DNA of 8,548 nucleotides from Fimbriimonadaceae bacterium. Its GTDB lineage: Bacteria; Armatimonadota; Fimbriimonadia; Fimbriimonadales; Fimbriimonadaceae. This document shows positions 1-6,721 of the stretch, piece after piece. Position 1 is the stretch's first letter, and each line of letters begins with the position of its first letter. The stretch spans positions 1 through 8,548 of the forward strand of contig JADZBW010000340.1 in the NCBI GenBank assembly GCA_020851885.1, in the 5' to 3' direction. A program made the position numbers and the translations under genes. The notes beneath the pieces were generated by a model. That model worked only from the letters and a program-made list of their open reading frames with translations, had not been told where the DNA came from and did no database searches.

Positions 1-209
1 ACCACGTCATGCGACTTCGGGACCTTGCTTGGCTGATGCATCTTAACGGTCAACCTGAGTTCGGGCAGATACTCGCGGCGGCTGAGGAATTGGAATCGAA
101 AGGCGCGGACAGCGAATATGCCAAGGTCTTGGTCGATAAAACGATCGTCGTCTATTTTGAAATGATGCGAGACAAGGGCGAACTTGAAGAGGCGAATCGA
201 GATAGGTAG
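1..209 (+). CDS. C-terminal end of an unrecognised helical protein (5' partial)
   Basis: The reading frame is open from the left edge (first full codon at position 3) and ends with TAG at 207-209. An ATG lies at position 9, but only eight bases precede it, so a ribosome-binding site cannot be seen. I treat this as the tail of a longer gene. The visible ~68 residues are charged and mainly helical, with a hydrophobic stretch (DLAWLMHL) followed by two amphipathic helices (QILAAAEELESKG and VDKTIVVYFEMMRDKGELEE). The spacing is loosely reminiscent of TPR-like helical pairs, but no family signature can be named. There is no signal peptide, membrane segment or metal-binding motif in the visible part. 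Codon choice resembles that of the neighbouring genes. About 195 bp separate it from the next gene, so it is probably a separate transcription unit. Function unknown. Confidence 0.5.
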   Translation, partial: HVMRLRDLAWLMHLNGQPEFGQILAAAEELESKGADSEYAKVLVDKTIVVYFEMMRDKGELEEANRDR

Positions 210-246
210 GCGCTACCGCATAGGGCCTTAACCCCGTATCCCGCAT

Positions 247-302
247 TCCCGCGATCGTCGGCGGGATCGCACGGCCCTGCAATCTGGATCGGGGCGTCCC
301 GA
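247..302 (+). other. Small inverted repeats in the 210-403 intergenic leader
   Basis: TCCCGC at 247-252 pairs perfectly with GCGGGA at 261-266. The overlapping pair GCGATC at 251-256 and GATCGC at 265-270 is also perfect, so the two six-bp stems exclude each other. A third small stem, TCGGG/CCCGA with a GCGT loop, lies at 289-302. No run of T follows any of them on the plus strand, so they do not make a classical intrinsic terminator. They could be a factor-dependent termination region for the upstream gene, a structured leader of the downstream unit, or chance in GC-rich sequence. Confidence 0.25.
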
Positions 303-365
303 ACTGCCGAAGAATCTGTCCTAACGGGCGACCCCTGCAAAATCACTGGGACATGCCGATAACTT

Positions 366-375
366 CTTACGTAAG
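366..375. promoter_or_regulatory. 10-bp perfect palindrome CTTACGTAAG, possible operator
   Basis: CTTACGTAAG reads the same on both strands. It lies 28 bp upstream of the start preferred for the MerR-type gene and just after a weak -10-like GATAAC at 358-363. The upstream -35-like CTGCAA at 335-340 is poor. MerR proteins often bind palindromes in their own promoters, so an autoregulatory site is possible. The MerR operators that are known usually sit between -35 and -10, which this does not. A single short palindrome is weak evidence. Confidence 0.22.
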
Positions 376-387
376 GTCGGAAGGCCG

Positions 388-392
388 AGGAG
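388..392 (+). promoter_or_regulatory. Ribosome-binding site AGGAG deciding the MerR-type gene start
   Basis: AGGAG (inside GAGGAG, 387-392) is the clearest Shine-Dalgarno match ahead of any gene in the window. It lies 11 nt before GTG 404 and 17 nt before ATG 410, and it falls inside the longer reading frame that begins at ATG 353. Its position favours a start at 404, or less well at 410, over 353. Confidence 0.45.
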
Positions 393-403
393 TTGTTTCC
401 AAC

Positions 404-679
404 GTGTCGATGGAAAAGCGTCAGAAAGGCGATCAGGCAGTAAGCATCAGCGTCGCCGCAAGCATAACGGGGGTTGAAGTCCACACGCTTCGCTATTGGG
501 AGCGTGAGTTTGAGCTTTTCCTCAACCCAGATAGGACGGACGGCGGTCAACGTCGCTATCGGCCTCAGGACATTCAGACGGTCTTTTCGATCAAACGTTT
601 GCTTCGTGACGAGATGTTTTCGATTGCTGGCGCTCGTCGCCACTTGGCCAAATCCATCGACCTAAATCATGCGGCATAG
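404..679 (+). CDS. Minimal MerR-family helix-turn-helix transcriptional regulator
   Basis: This is a small DNA-binding protein of about 91 residues that is essentially only the MerR winged-helix domain. Numbered from GTG 404, the first helix-turn-helix covers about residues 14-36 and includes the family signature HTLRYWEREF. The wing contains GGQRRYRPQDI (about 47-57), and the second helical pair contains FSIKRLLRDE and FSIAGARRHL (about 61-81). Only about ten residues follow. The long C-terminal dimerisation helix and effector-binding domain of classical MerR proteins are absent, as are metal-binding cysteines. Short proteins of this type are a known branch of the family. I chose GTG 404 because AGGAG lies 11 nt upstream. 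ATG 410 is possible. ATG 353 would add 17 residues written in codons unusual for this window (ATA, ACT, TCT, GTA, AGG). The gene overlaps the downstream glycosyltransferase gene by 11 bp, so the two are probably translationally coupled. Its target genes are not visible. Confidence 0.85.
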   Translation: MSMEKRQKGDQAVSISVAASITGVEVHTLRYWEREFELFLNPDRTDGGQRRYRPQDIQTVFSIKRLLRDEMFSIAGARRHLAKSIDLNHAA

Positions 680-2744
680 CCTGAGCGACGAACCAATCCA
701 TCCGGCCGCCGAGCAAATTGAGCAGCTCATCCACGGTGGCAAAGCCTCGGAAGCGCAGATCCTGCTTCAGCAAGCACAGGCACAAGATCCGCAGCACACC
801 GATCTCAGGGCTGCCGAAGGCCTCTTGCACGCCTACTTGGGGCAAGAAGATCAAGCGATCGAACATCTCGAACACGCGGGTCACGGGCCAAGAGCTCGCA
901 GATTGGCGAAGCTCCTTTCCGAGCACTTGCTCTGCCGCCAACAAATGGCGGCAAAGACGGGCCGTCGAGACGGGGTCGCCCACCTCAAACTGGCCAAGAT
1001 CCGTCTCTCCGCAGACCGGCCCCTTGAGAATGTCGGCATCGCGGTGAGTGCATGCCTTATCGTCAAGAACGAGGCCAAGAACCTGCCCAGGTGTCTCAAC
1101 AGCATTAAGGGCTTTGTCGATGAGATCGTGGTCGTCGATACCGGATCGACGGACGACTCCGTCGAAATTGCCGAGGGCTACGGCGCCAAGATTGGCCACT
1201 TTGCGTGGAATGACGATTTTTCCGCCGCTAGAAACCACGCATTGAGTTTGGCAACCGGCCATTGGGCACTTTGGATCGATGCGGACGAGGAACTTACTCC
1301 CGATTCCTGTCAAGCGCTCCGCCGAGCCGTCGTGCGGCCACACTTTGGCGGGTATGCAATCGAAATCGTCAATTTCACCGACGACCGATCCGATGCGGCC
1401 CAATATGTTCATAAGCCGATTCGCCTCTTTCGATTGGCTCCCGGTGTTCGATTCAGTGGGAAGATCCACGAGCAGGTCTCGCCCTCTCTTTCCGAGAAGA
1501 ACCTGCCCTGGGCCTACTTGGATGGCGCCCGAATCCTCCATTACGGCTATCGGCCAACCGAGATGGTCGAGCGGGGCAAAGTGCAGCGCACCGTCAAGTT
1601 GCTCAAAAAGGAATTGGCCGAAAATCCCGAGAACGCATTCCAGTGGTTCAACTTGGCAAATGCCCATACGGCGGCGAACGACTTTGCGCAAGTAGAACGT
1701 GCCTCCGCCGAGTGCGTTAAGTTTCTTGCACCGGGCGACTCCATCGGGCCATTGGTCTATCAACTTTGGAGCAACTCCCTGCTCAAGCTGAACAAGCCCG
1801 GGGAAGCGGCGAGAGTCTGCGACCTCGCGGATAAGAAGGGGTTCGGCGGAATCCTCAACGAATTCGAAAGGGCGAACGCTCTTCTTGCGCTTGGCCTCGT
1901 GGAAGAGGGCCTGGAAGCTGCCAACCGATGTCTGGCGCTCGATTGGCCCAAGGACATGACCGGCGACTTGGGTATCGCCGAGTTTAAGCGCTACATCGTG
2001 CGCGGACAGCTGCTTGCGCTCAAGGGTGATTTCTCAGAGGCGATCGGGATGTTCGAGCGAGCTCTACGTGCCAATCCGCATTATGGCCCCGCCCTATACT
2101 CGCTTGCGGCGACCCTGGAGAAGGCGGATCGCTTGGAAGAGGCGCTGGATGGTTTCCTTTCCGGAAAGGAGGACCCATCTTTGGGAGCGCTGTGCCTTCG
2201 CGGGGCGGCGCGGGTTGCGATGACCCTTCGCCTATCGAAGCGCTCGGCCGAACTCTATCGAGAGGCATGGCTCCGCGATGATCGAGACCAGGACGCCTGG
2301 GTCGGCTGGATTCAGGCCGCGGACGCTTGTCGTGATCTTCCGATGATCGTCGAAGCCTATGAAGCCTATTCGGCGCACTTCAAGCCCACGGCGGACATCT
2401 TCATCAACTGGGGACGTGCGCTGGACGAGATGGGAGAATTTGAGCGCGCCCGGGCCTGCTTCTCGAGGGCGATAGAGCAAGAACCCCTCAATGCCAATGT
2501 CCGATTCAATTTTGGCGACCTCCTGTACAAGTTAGAGGAATTTGGCGAAGCGGCAGAACTCTATCAAACGGGCCTGCAACAGGACCCCCTGAATGCCAGT
2601 GGCTGGTTCGTATTGGGCAATGCACTGGCAAGGCTTGGGGTTATCGAAGGCGCTCGGATGAGCTACCAACAAGCATTGCGTATTAGGCCCGACTACCCTG
2701 AAGCGATTCACAATCTCGCGACAATCTGCGAAATCGCTGCCTAG
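669..2744 (+). CDS. Family-2 glycosyltransferase with flanking TPR repeats
   Basis: This is a 691-residue, apparently cytoplasmic protein with a GT-A fold glycosyltransferase domain between helical repeats. Residues ~12-72 form TPR-like helices. The catalytic domain (~123-300) shows LIVKNEAKNLPRCLNSI (130-146), VVVDTGSTDDS (154-164) and NDDFSAARNHAL (181-192). It also has the metal- and nucleotide-sugar-binding DAD in WIDADEE (D204/D206), then FSGKIHEQV (262-270) and HYGY (291-294). This motif set matches the beta-glucosyltransferase/SunS-like branch of GT2, in which TPRs often accompany the catalytic domain. From ~320 to the end lie further TPRs, including three exact 34-residue repeats at 575-676. 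There is no signal peptide or membrane segment. The start overlaps the MerR-type gene by 11 bp and has no visible Shine-Dalgarno, which suggests translational coupling. Donor sugar and acceptor cannot be read from the sequence. The long TPR tail suggests a protein acceptor or partner, but that is inference. Confidence 0.9.
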   Translation: MRHSLSDEPIHPAAEQIEQLIHGGKASEAQILLQQAQAQDPQHTDLRAAEGLLHAYLGQEDQAIEHLEHAGHGPRARRLAKLLSEHLLCRQQMAAKTGRRDGVAHLKLAKIRLSADRPLENVGIAVSACLIVKNEAKNLPRCLNSIKGFVDEIVVVDTGSTDDSVEIAEGYGAKIGHFAWNDDFSAARNHALSLATGHWALWIDADEELTPDSCQALRRAVVRPHFGGYAIEIVNFTDDRSDAAQYVHKPIRLFRLAPGVRFSGKIHEQVSPSLSEKNLPWAYLDGARILHYGYRPTEMVERGKVQRTVKLLKKELAENPENAFQWFNLANAHTAANDFAQVERASAECVKFLAPGDSIGPLVYQLWSNSLLKLNKPGEAARVCDLADKKGFGGILNEFERANALLALGLVEEGLEAANRCLALDWPKDMTGDLGIAEFKRYIVRGQLLALKGDFSEAIGMFERALRANPHYGPALYSLAATLEKADRLEEALDGFLSGKEDPSLGALCLRGAARVAMTLRLSKRSAELYREAWLRDDRDQDAWVGWIQAADACRDLPMIVEAYEAYSAHFKPTADIFINWGRALDEMGEFERARACFSRAIEQEPLNANVRFNFGDLLYKLEEFGEAAELYQTGLQQDPLNASGWFVLGNALARLGVIEGARMSYQQALRIRPDYPEAIHNLATICEIAA
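2391..2696 (+). repeat. Three tandem 34-residue TPR units encoded at the GT2 C-terminus
   Basis: Residues 575-608, 609-642 and 643-676 of the glycosyltransferase are consecutive 34-residue units in register. Each carries the TPR pattern: an aromatic then a small residue in helix A (NWGRAL, NFGDLL, VLGNAL), an A/Y-type helix B, and a proline near the end (EPLN, DPLN, RPDY). The similarity is at protein level; the DNA of the units has diverged, so this is an old repeat and not a recent duplication. An earlier pair of related units occupies about 441-506. Confidence 0.8.
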
Positions 2745-2783
2745 CGCCAATGGCACTGTTGCCAGGTTGCGACATAATGCGCC

Positions 2784-4202
2784 ATGCCTGAGGTGCGCGA
2801 TAAGAATGAAGTTCGCCGTTGGCTGATCGTCTTCATCGTTCTCGGCATCGTCGTTCGATTTGTCGGTCTGACCCGAGAATCGTTTTGGAACGATGAGGCC
2901 TTTTCCGGATATGCCGCCCAGTTTTCGAGTCTGAAAGAAGTCCTTGCATTGGCGACAACCGACGTCCATCCCCCCGGACACCTCATCTTAGGCTGGCTTT
3001 GGGCCCAGATCTTTGGGGCAACCGATTTCTCGCTCAGATGTACCTCTGCAATTGGCGGAACGCTCCTCATTCCCGCCGTCTTTGCCTTGGGAAGGCGTTT
3101 CTACGACGACCGGACCGGATTGGTCGGGGCGGCTTTGACGGCATTTCTGACTCAGACCATCTACTACAGTCAGGAATTTAGGGCCTATATCTTCGTCGGG
3201 CTTCTATCGACGATCAGCGTGATCCTGCTGTACGACATCGTCGCCGGCAATGGACGGCTTTGGCATTTCGCCGCGCTCGCAGCCACCCTCATCACCAACG
3301 CCTATCTCCACTATTTCGGACTCCTGTTCAGCGTGTTGATCGGGCTTCTGTTTTTGGCAATCGCCATACGAACCAAGCGACACATTCTGCCATCCGTTTC
3401 GATTGCCATTCTTGCGACGATTGCCTACGCTCCCTGGCTTCCCGAGATGGCGAAGGCGCCTCACATCCTTAGCCATCCGGTCGCGCCTGGTTTGCGAGAG
3501 ATCGGCCTGCTTTCCAATGTGGTCTTTGGTCCGGGTTGGATTCTGGTTGGACTTGCCGGAGCGGTGCTGGTTGTCGGATTTTGGATTAGCCGTGCGAACA
3601 CGAAGGAGCCCGTTCCGAACCGCGAAGATCGGTGGCTCCTCGCGTGGATTCTGATTCCGTTGGCAATCAGCATCGTCGTCAGCTACGTCAAAGTGCCCGT
3701 CTACACCCCGCGAAACCTGTTTCTGGCAATCACCCCCGCCATCCTCCTGATGGCAAGGGCGATCGGTGGATTTCGGCCCGAACTGCGCCGGACGATGGCG
3801 ATCACCATTGGCTTCCTCGTGCTTCATCAGGGGATTCAGGTCGGCACCAAGGGGTACTTCATTCATCCGCACAAGCAGGAATTGCGGGAAGCAACCCAAT
3901 ACATCTTGGCGAGGATGTCGCCCACCGACGCCGTCGAAGTGGTTGGGTGGGACTATCTCAACGTGGGCTATTACCTGCGCCAAGCGAACAGGGGCGATGC
4001 CGTCCACATCACACCCCTTGTACCGGGCCAGCGCACCGGAGTACCGATTGGCGCCGGTCCGTGGCTGTTCTATGCCGGGCTTCCTGTGCCGCCACGAAAG
4101 GATCTCGAACGTCGGTTCGAAGTGCTCGAAGAAGTGACCTTCAGAGAAGCGACGGTTTTGAAGGTACGCCAACGGCTTGCCGAGCACGATGAAGCGCCGT
4201 AA
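2784..4202 (+). CDS. GT-C membrane glycosyltransferase, family 39 (ArnT/PMT-like)
   Basis: This 472-residue polytopic inner-membrane protein resembles enzymes that move a sugar from a polyprenyl-phosphate carrier to an acceptor on the periplasmic side. The first membrane helix is ~12-29. The following loop has the acidic ESFWNDEAFS motif (33-42; D37/E38 are the expected catalytic and metal-binding acids of PMT-type GT-C enzymes) and DVHPPGHLILGW (60-71). YYSQEFRAYIF (127-137) is a conserved family segment. About ten further hydrophobic helices lie between ~83 and ~350, with VYTPRNLFLAITPAILL (306-322) matching the C-terminal 'R-Y/N-L' segment of the family. A soluble region of ~115 residues ends the protein. 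The gene follows the GT2 gene by 39 bp. Only a weak AGG (2764-2766) lies upstream, rather far from the ATG, so translation may rely on coupling or a leader without Shine-Dalgarno. Substrate and acceptor are unknown; lipid A, glycan or protein acceptors are all possible. Confidence 0.87.
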   Translation: MPEVRDKNEVRRWLIVFIVLGIVVRFVGLTRESFWNDEAFSGYAAQFSSLKEVLALATTDVHPPGHLILGWLWAQIFGATDFSLRCTSAIGGTLLIPAVFALGRRFYDDRTGLVGAALTAFLTQTIYYSQEFRAYIFVGLLSTISVILLYDIVAGNGRLWHFAALAATLITNAYLHYFGLLFSVLIGLLFLAIAIRTKRHILPSVSIAILATIAYAPWLPEMAKAPHILSHPVAPGLREIGLLSNVVFGPGWILVGLAGAVLVVGFWISRANTKEPVPNREDRWLLAWILIPLAISIVVSYVKVPVYTPRNLFLAITPAILLMARAIGGFRPELRRTMAITIGFLVLHQGIQVGTKGYFIHPHKQELREATQYILARMSPTDAVEVVGWDYLNVGYYLRQANRGDAVHITPLVPGQRTGVPIGAGPWLFYAGLPVPPRKDLERRFEVLEEVTFREATVLKVRQRLAEHDEAP

Positions 4203-4234
4203 CCCAATGAACATGCGGTCCCCATGCGACGTCG

Positions 4235-6718
4235 ATGAGCGGGTTAACTAAGGTGGTGCCGCGCATCCACGTCGCCGACGTCGCTTTGGACCCCCGAGCG
4301 GGGGGAGCCGACGCGGTGTTCACCTATCGCGCCGAACCGTCCACCACGGTCGGCGAAGCTCGATTTGTCCCCGTTGGCAACCGACCACTCCTCGGATTCG
4401 TCGTCAAGGTCTATGAGGCCACCGAGGAGGAGCTTGGCTTTTCGTTCGAGTCTCTACGTCCTTTGGGAGACGCCGTCGACAATCTCTCGATTCCCAGCCG
4501 CGTCATCGACTTGGCCGCCTTCGTGGCCCAAGAGTATCTCTGTCCAATATCCATCGCCCTCAGCGCCGCATCGCCTCCGGGCGTAAGGGAGCGACTGGTC
4601 TCCGCCTGGAGCTTGCTGAAATCAGACCGTCCGTCCGGGGATATGGATCTCTTCGGCCAGCCGCAGGAGTCCGGGCCAGGTTTGACCCTGACTCCGGCCC
4701 AACGAGAGATCGTGCGGACGCTGCGAGACTTGGGCGGCGTCTGGGAAGAGACTCCCAATAGGCGAATTCCAGCACCCATCCTCAAGGGGCTCAAGATGCT
4801 CCAGGCGAAGGGAGTTGTCCGGTCGTCGATGCGTGTCCAGCCGTTTCAGGAGCGGCGGAAGTCACGGAACTATCTTTGTTTAACTTCTGATTCGGTCGCC
4901 CTCGAAACCTTCATCACCGCCCAAGGTCGAAAGAGGCCGGCCCAGGTGCTGACTTTAATGCGCCTCCAAGGCTCTGAGCATGCTTCTCTTTCTATCCCCG
5001 AGATCAAGGCAATGGCGGGTGTCACGGAAACGACGATCACGGCTCTCGTCGATGCGGGCCTCCTCCTACCGGTGAATCCGGATGAGCACCCACCCGGCAA
5101 GGCCCCGAAAGCAAATCGGTACCAGCAATTGGCGATCGATGCCGTCGTCGACTCAATCCGCCAAGGGTTGGCCAAGGAGTTCCTGCTCTTCGGCGTTACC
5201 GGCTCGGGCAAGACCGAGGTCTACCTTCGCTTGGCGGCAGAAGCACTGCGGGCGGGAAGGCAGGTGCTCTATCTGGTTCCGGAAATTGCCCTTGCCACGC
5301 AATCCATCGCCCAGCTACGTGAGCGCTTTGGGCGTGGGGTGGCGATCATGCACTCTGAACTTGCCCCCAGCGAGCGCCTCCAGAATTGGCTGCAGATCAG
5401 GGAAGGGGCCATCAGTATCGTGCTGGGAGCGCGGTCGGCTCTCTTTGCTCCTTTGGACAATTTGGGGCTGATCGTGGTCGATGAGGAACATGAGGCAAGC
5501 TACAAGCAGGAGTCGTCTCCACGCTATCACGCCAGGCGCTTGGTCCAGCACCTGGCAAAAATCCACGGATGCCCGGTGGTGCTGGGATCCGCCACCCCAT
5601 CCATCGAGACCTTTCAGGAAGCTGAAGATGAGATTGTCACCTTGCTCAGCCTTCCAGAGCGAGCCGCAAGCGCCAACCTCCCCAAGGTTGAGATCGAAGA
5701 TCTGTCTCTCGGCTATCGACAAGGCACACCATCCATCATTTCCGGTCTTCTCGAGGAGAAACTGCATCGGACACTGGCGAACAAGGAACAGGCCATTCTG
5801 TTTCTGAACCGTCGGGCCTATGCGCCGTTTATCATCTGCCGCGACTGCGGGCATCAGATGCTCTGCCCCCGATGCTCCGTTTCCCTATCCTTCCACCGTC
5901 GCGAGGCCAAGCTTCGCTGCCATCATTGCGACTTCCAAATTCGTCCTCCCGAAATCTGTCCTGCGTGCCAGGGAATTCGAATGAAACCTTTTGGCGTCGG
6001 CACCGAGAAGGTCGAGGAGGCGATTGCCGAGCTCTTCCCCGACGCCCGCTGCGCAAGACTGGACCGAGATATCGCCCGAAAAAAGGGGGCGCTCGAAGGG
6101 ATACTCGCCGCTTTCCGATCCGGCGACCTGGATATCTTGGTTGGAACCCAGATGGTCGCAAAGGGTTTGGACTTTCCCAACGTGACCCTGGTGGGAGTTA
6201 TTGCCGCCGATATCTCTCTGAACATTCCCGACTTTCGCTCTTCTGAACGGACCTTCCAACTACTCTCCCAAGTGGCGGGCCGGGCCGGCAGGGGTTCAAG
6301 GCCGGGCGAGGTGGTGATTCAAACGTTCAATCCCACTCACGTCGCCGTACTCACTGCCCAGACCCATGACTATCCAGCCTTCTTCGAATCGCTTCGCCTG
6401 GAGCGAAGGCAAGTCGAATACCCACCCTTCTGTCGTTTGGTCAATGTGGTTGTGAGCGGAGAGAGTCGGGAGGCCGTCCTTCAAGCCACCGCGGAAATGA
6501 CGAATCGGATTCAAGCCGCGCTGACTCCTGAAGATCGCGCGACGCTCTTGGGGCCAACGGATTGCCCCTTGGAGCGCCTCAACGGCCGATGGCGGCGGCA
6601 CTTACTGGTCAAGTTGGCTCGCGACCGTAGTCCCTCGGTGATCGGGAATGCACTCAAGGGCCTGAGTCAAAAGGGAATTCAGACGATCGTCGATGTCGAT
6701 CCGTACAGCCTCATGTGA
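4235..6718 (+). CDS. priA: Primosomal replication-restart helicase PriA
   Basis: PriA is a 3'-to-5' superfamily-2 DNA helicase that recognises stalled forks and reloads the replicative helicase. At 827 residues it is close to the longer (Bacillus-type) family members. The N-terminal ~110 residues match the DNA 3'-end-binding domain (DVALDPRAGGADAVFTYRAE). Winged-helix-like segments lie at ~150-200 and ~235-282. A Q-motif-like NRYQQLA (294-300) precedes Walker A GVTGSGKTE (320-328). Walker B is VVDEEHEASYKQ (414-425) and motif III is GSATPS (451-456). Eight cysteines in four pairs (C535/C538, C544/C547, C562/C565, C575/C578) form the complete two-zinc module. GTQMVAKGLDFPNVTLVG (637-654) and QVAGRAGRG (679-687) are helicase motifs V and VI, and VDVDPYSLM is a typical PriA C-terminus. 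No catalytic residue is missing. The start lacks a Shine-Dalgarno; no upstream in-frame ATG exists. It lies 32 bp after the GT39 gene and probably shares its transcript. Confidence 0.98.
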   Translation: MSGLTKVVPRIHVADVALDPRAGGADAVFTYRAEPSTTVGEARFVPVGNRPLLGFVVKVYEATEEELGFSFESLRPLGDAVDNLSIPSRVIDLAAFVAQEYLCPISIALSAASPPGVRERLVSAWSLLKSDRPSGDMDLFGQPQESGPGLTLTPAQREIVRTLRDLGGVWEETPNRRIPAPILKGLKMLQAKGVVRSSMRVQPFQERRKSRNYLCLTSDSVALETFITAQGRKRPAQVLTLMRLQGSEHASLSIPEIKAMAGVTETTITALVDAGLLLPVNPDEHPPGKAPKANRYQQLAIDAVVDSIRQGLAKEFLLFGVTGSGKTEVYLRLAAEALRAGRQVLYLVPEIALATQSIAQLRERFGRGVAIMHSELAPSERLQNWLQIREGAISIVLGARSALFAPLDNLGLIVVDEEHEASYKQESSPRYHARRLVQHLAKIHGCPVVLGSATPSIETFQEAEDEIVTLLSLPERAASANLPKVEIEDLSLGYRQGTPSIISGLLEEKLHRTLANKEQAILFLNRRAYAPFIICRDCGHQMLCPRCSVSLSFHRREAKLRCHHCDFQIRPPEICPACQGIRMKPFGVGTEKVEEAIAELFPDARCARLDRDIARKKGALEGILAAFRSGDLDILVGTQMVAKGLDFPNVTLVGVIAADISLNIPDFRSSERTFQLLSQVAGRAGRGSRPGEVVIQTFNPTHVAVLTAQTHDYPAFFESLRLERRQVEYPPFCRLVNVVVSGESREAVLQATAEMTNRIQAALTPEDRATLLGPTDCPLERLNGRWRRHLLVKLARDRSPSVIGNALKGLSQKGIQTIVDVDPYSLM

Positions 6719-6721
6719 CGA

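Noticed and set aside
591..1763. Long minus-strand open frame (390 codons) opposite the GT2 gene
   Set aside because: The plus strand carries complete glycosyltransferase motifs over the same bases. The minus-strand translation shows no recognisable motif, and such shadows are common in GC-rich codon use.
3204..4214. Long minus-strand open frame (336 codons) opposite the GT39 gene
   Set aside because: The translation is rich in Arg, Asn, Gln and His with no domain signature, while the plus strand encodes a convincing membrane enzyme with conserved motifs.
4227..4234. Palindrome CGACGTCG touching the priA start, considered as an operator
   Set aside because: Eight-bp GC-rich palindromes of this type are expected by chance in this composition and there is no promoter-like sequence around it; noted only under the initiation finding.
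5315..5854. Minus-strand open frame opposite the priA helicase core
   Set aside because: It lies directly across Walker B and motif III of PriA and has no independent support.
6652..6667. Inverted repeat ACTCA/TGAGT with a 6-nt loop near the end of priA, considered as a terminator
   Set aside because: The stem is only 5 bp, lies within the priA coding sequence, and has no T-run on either strand.
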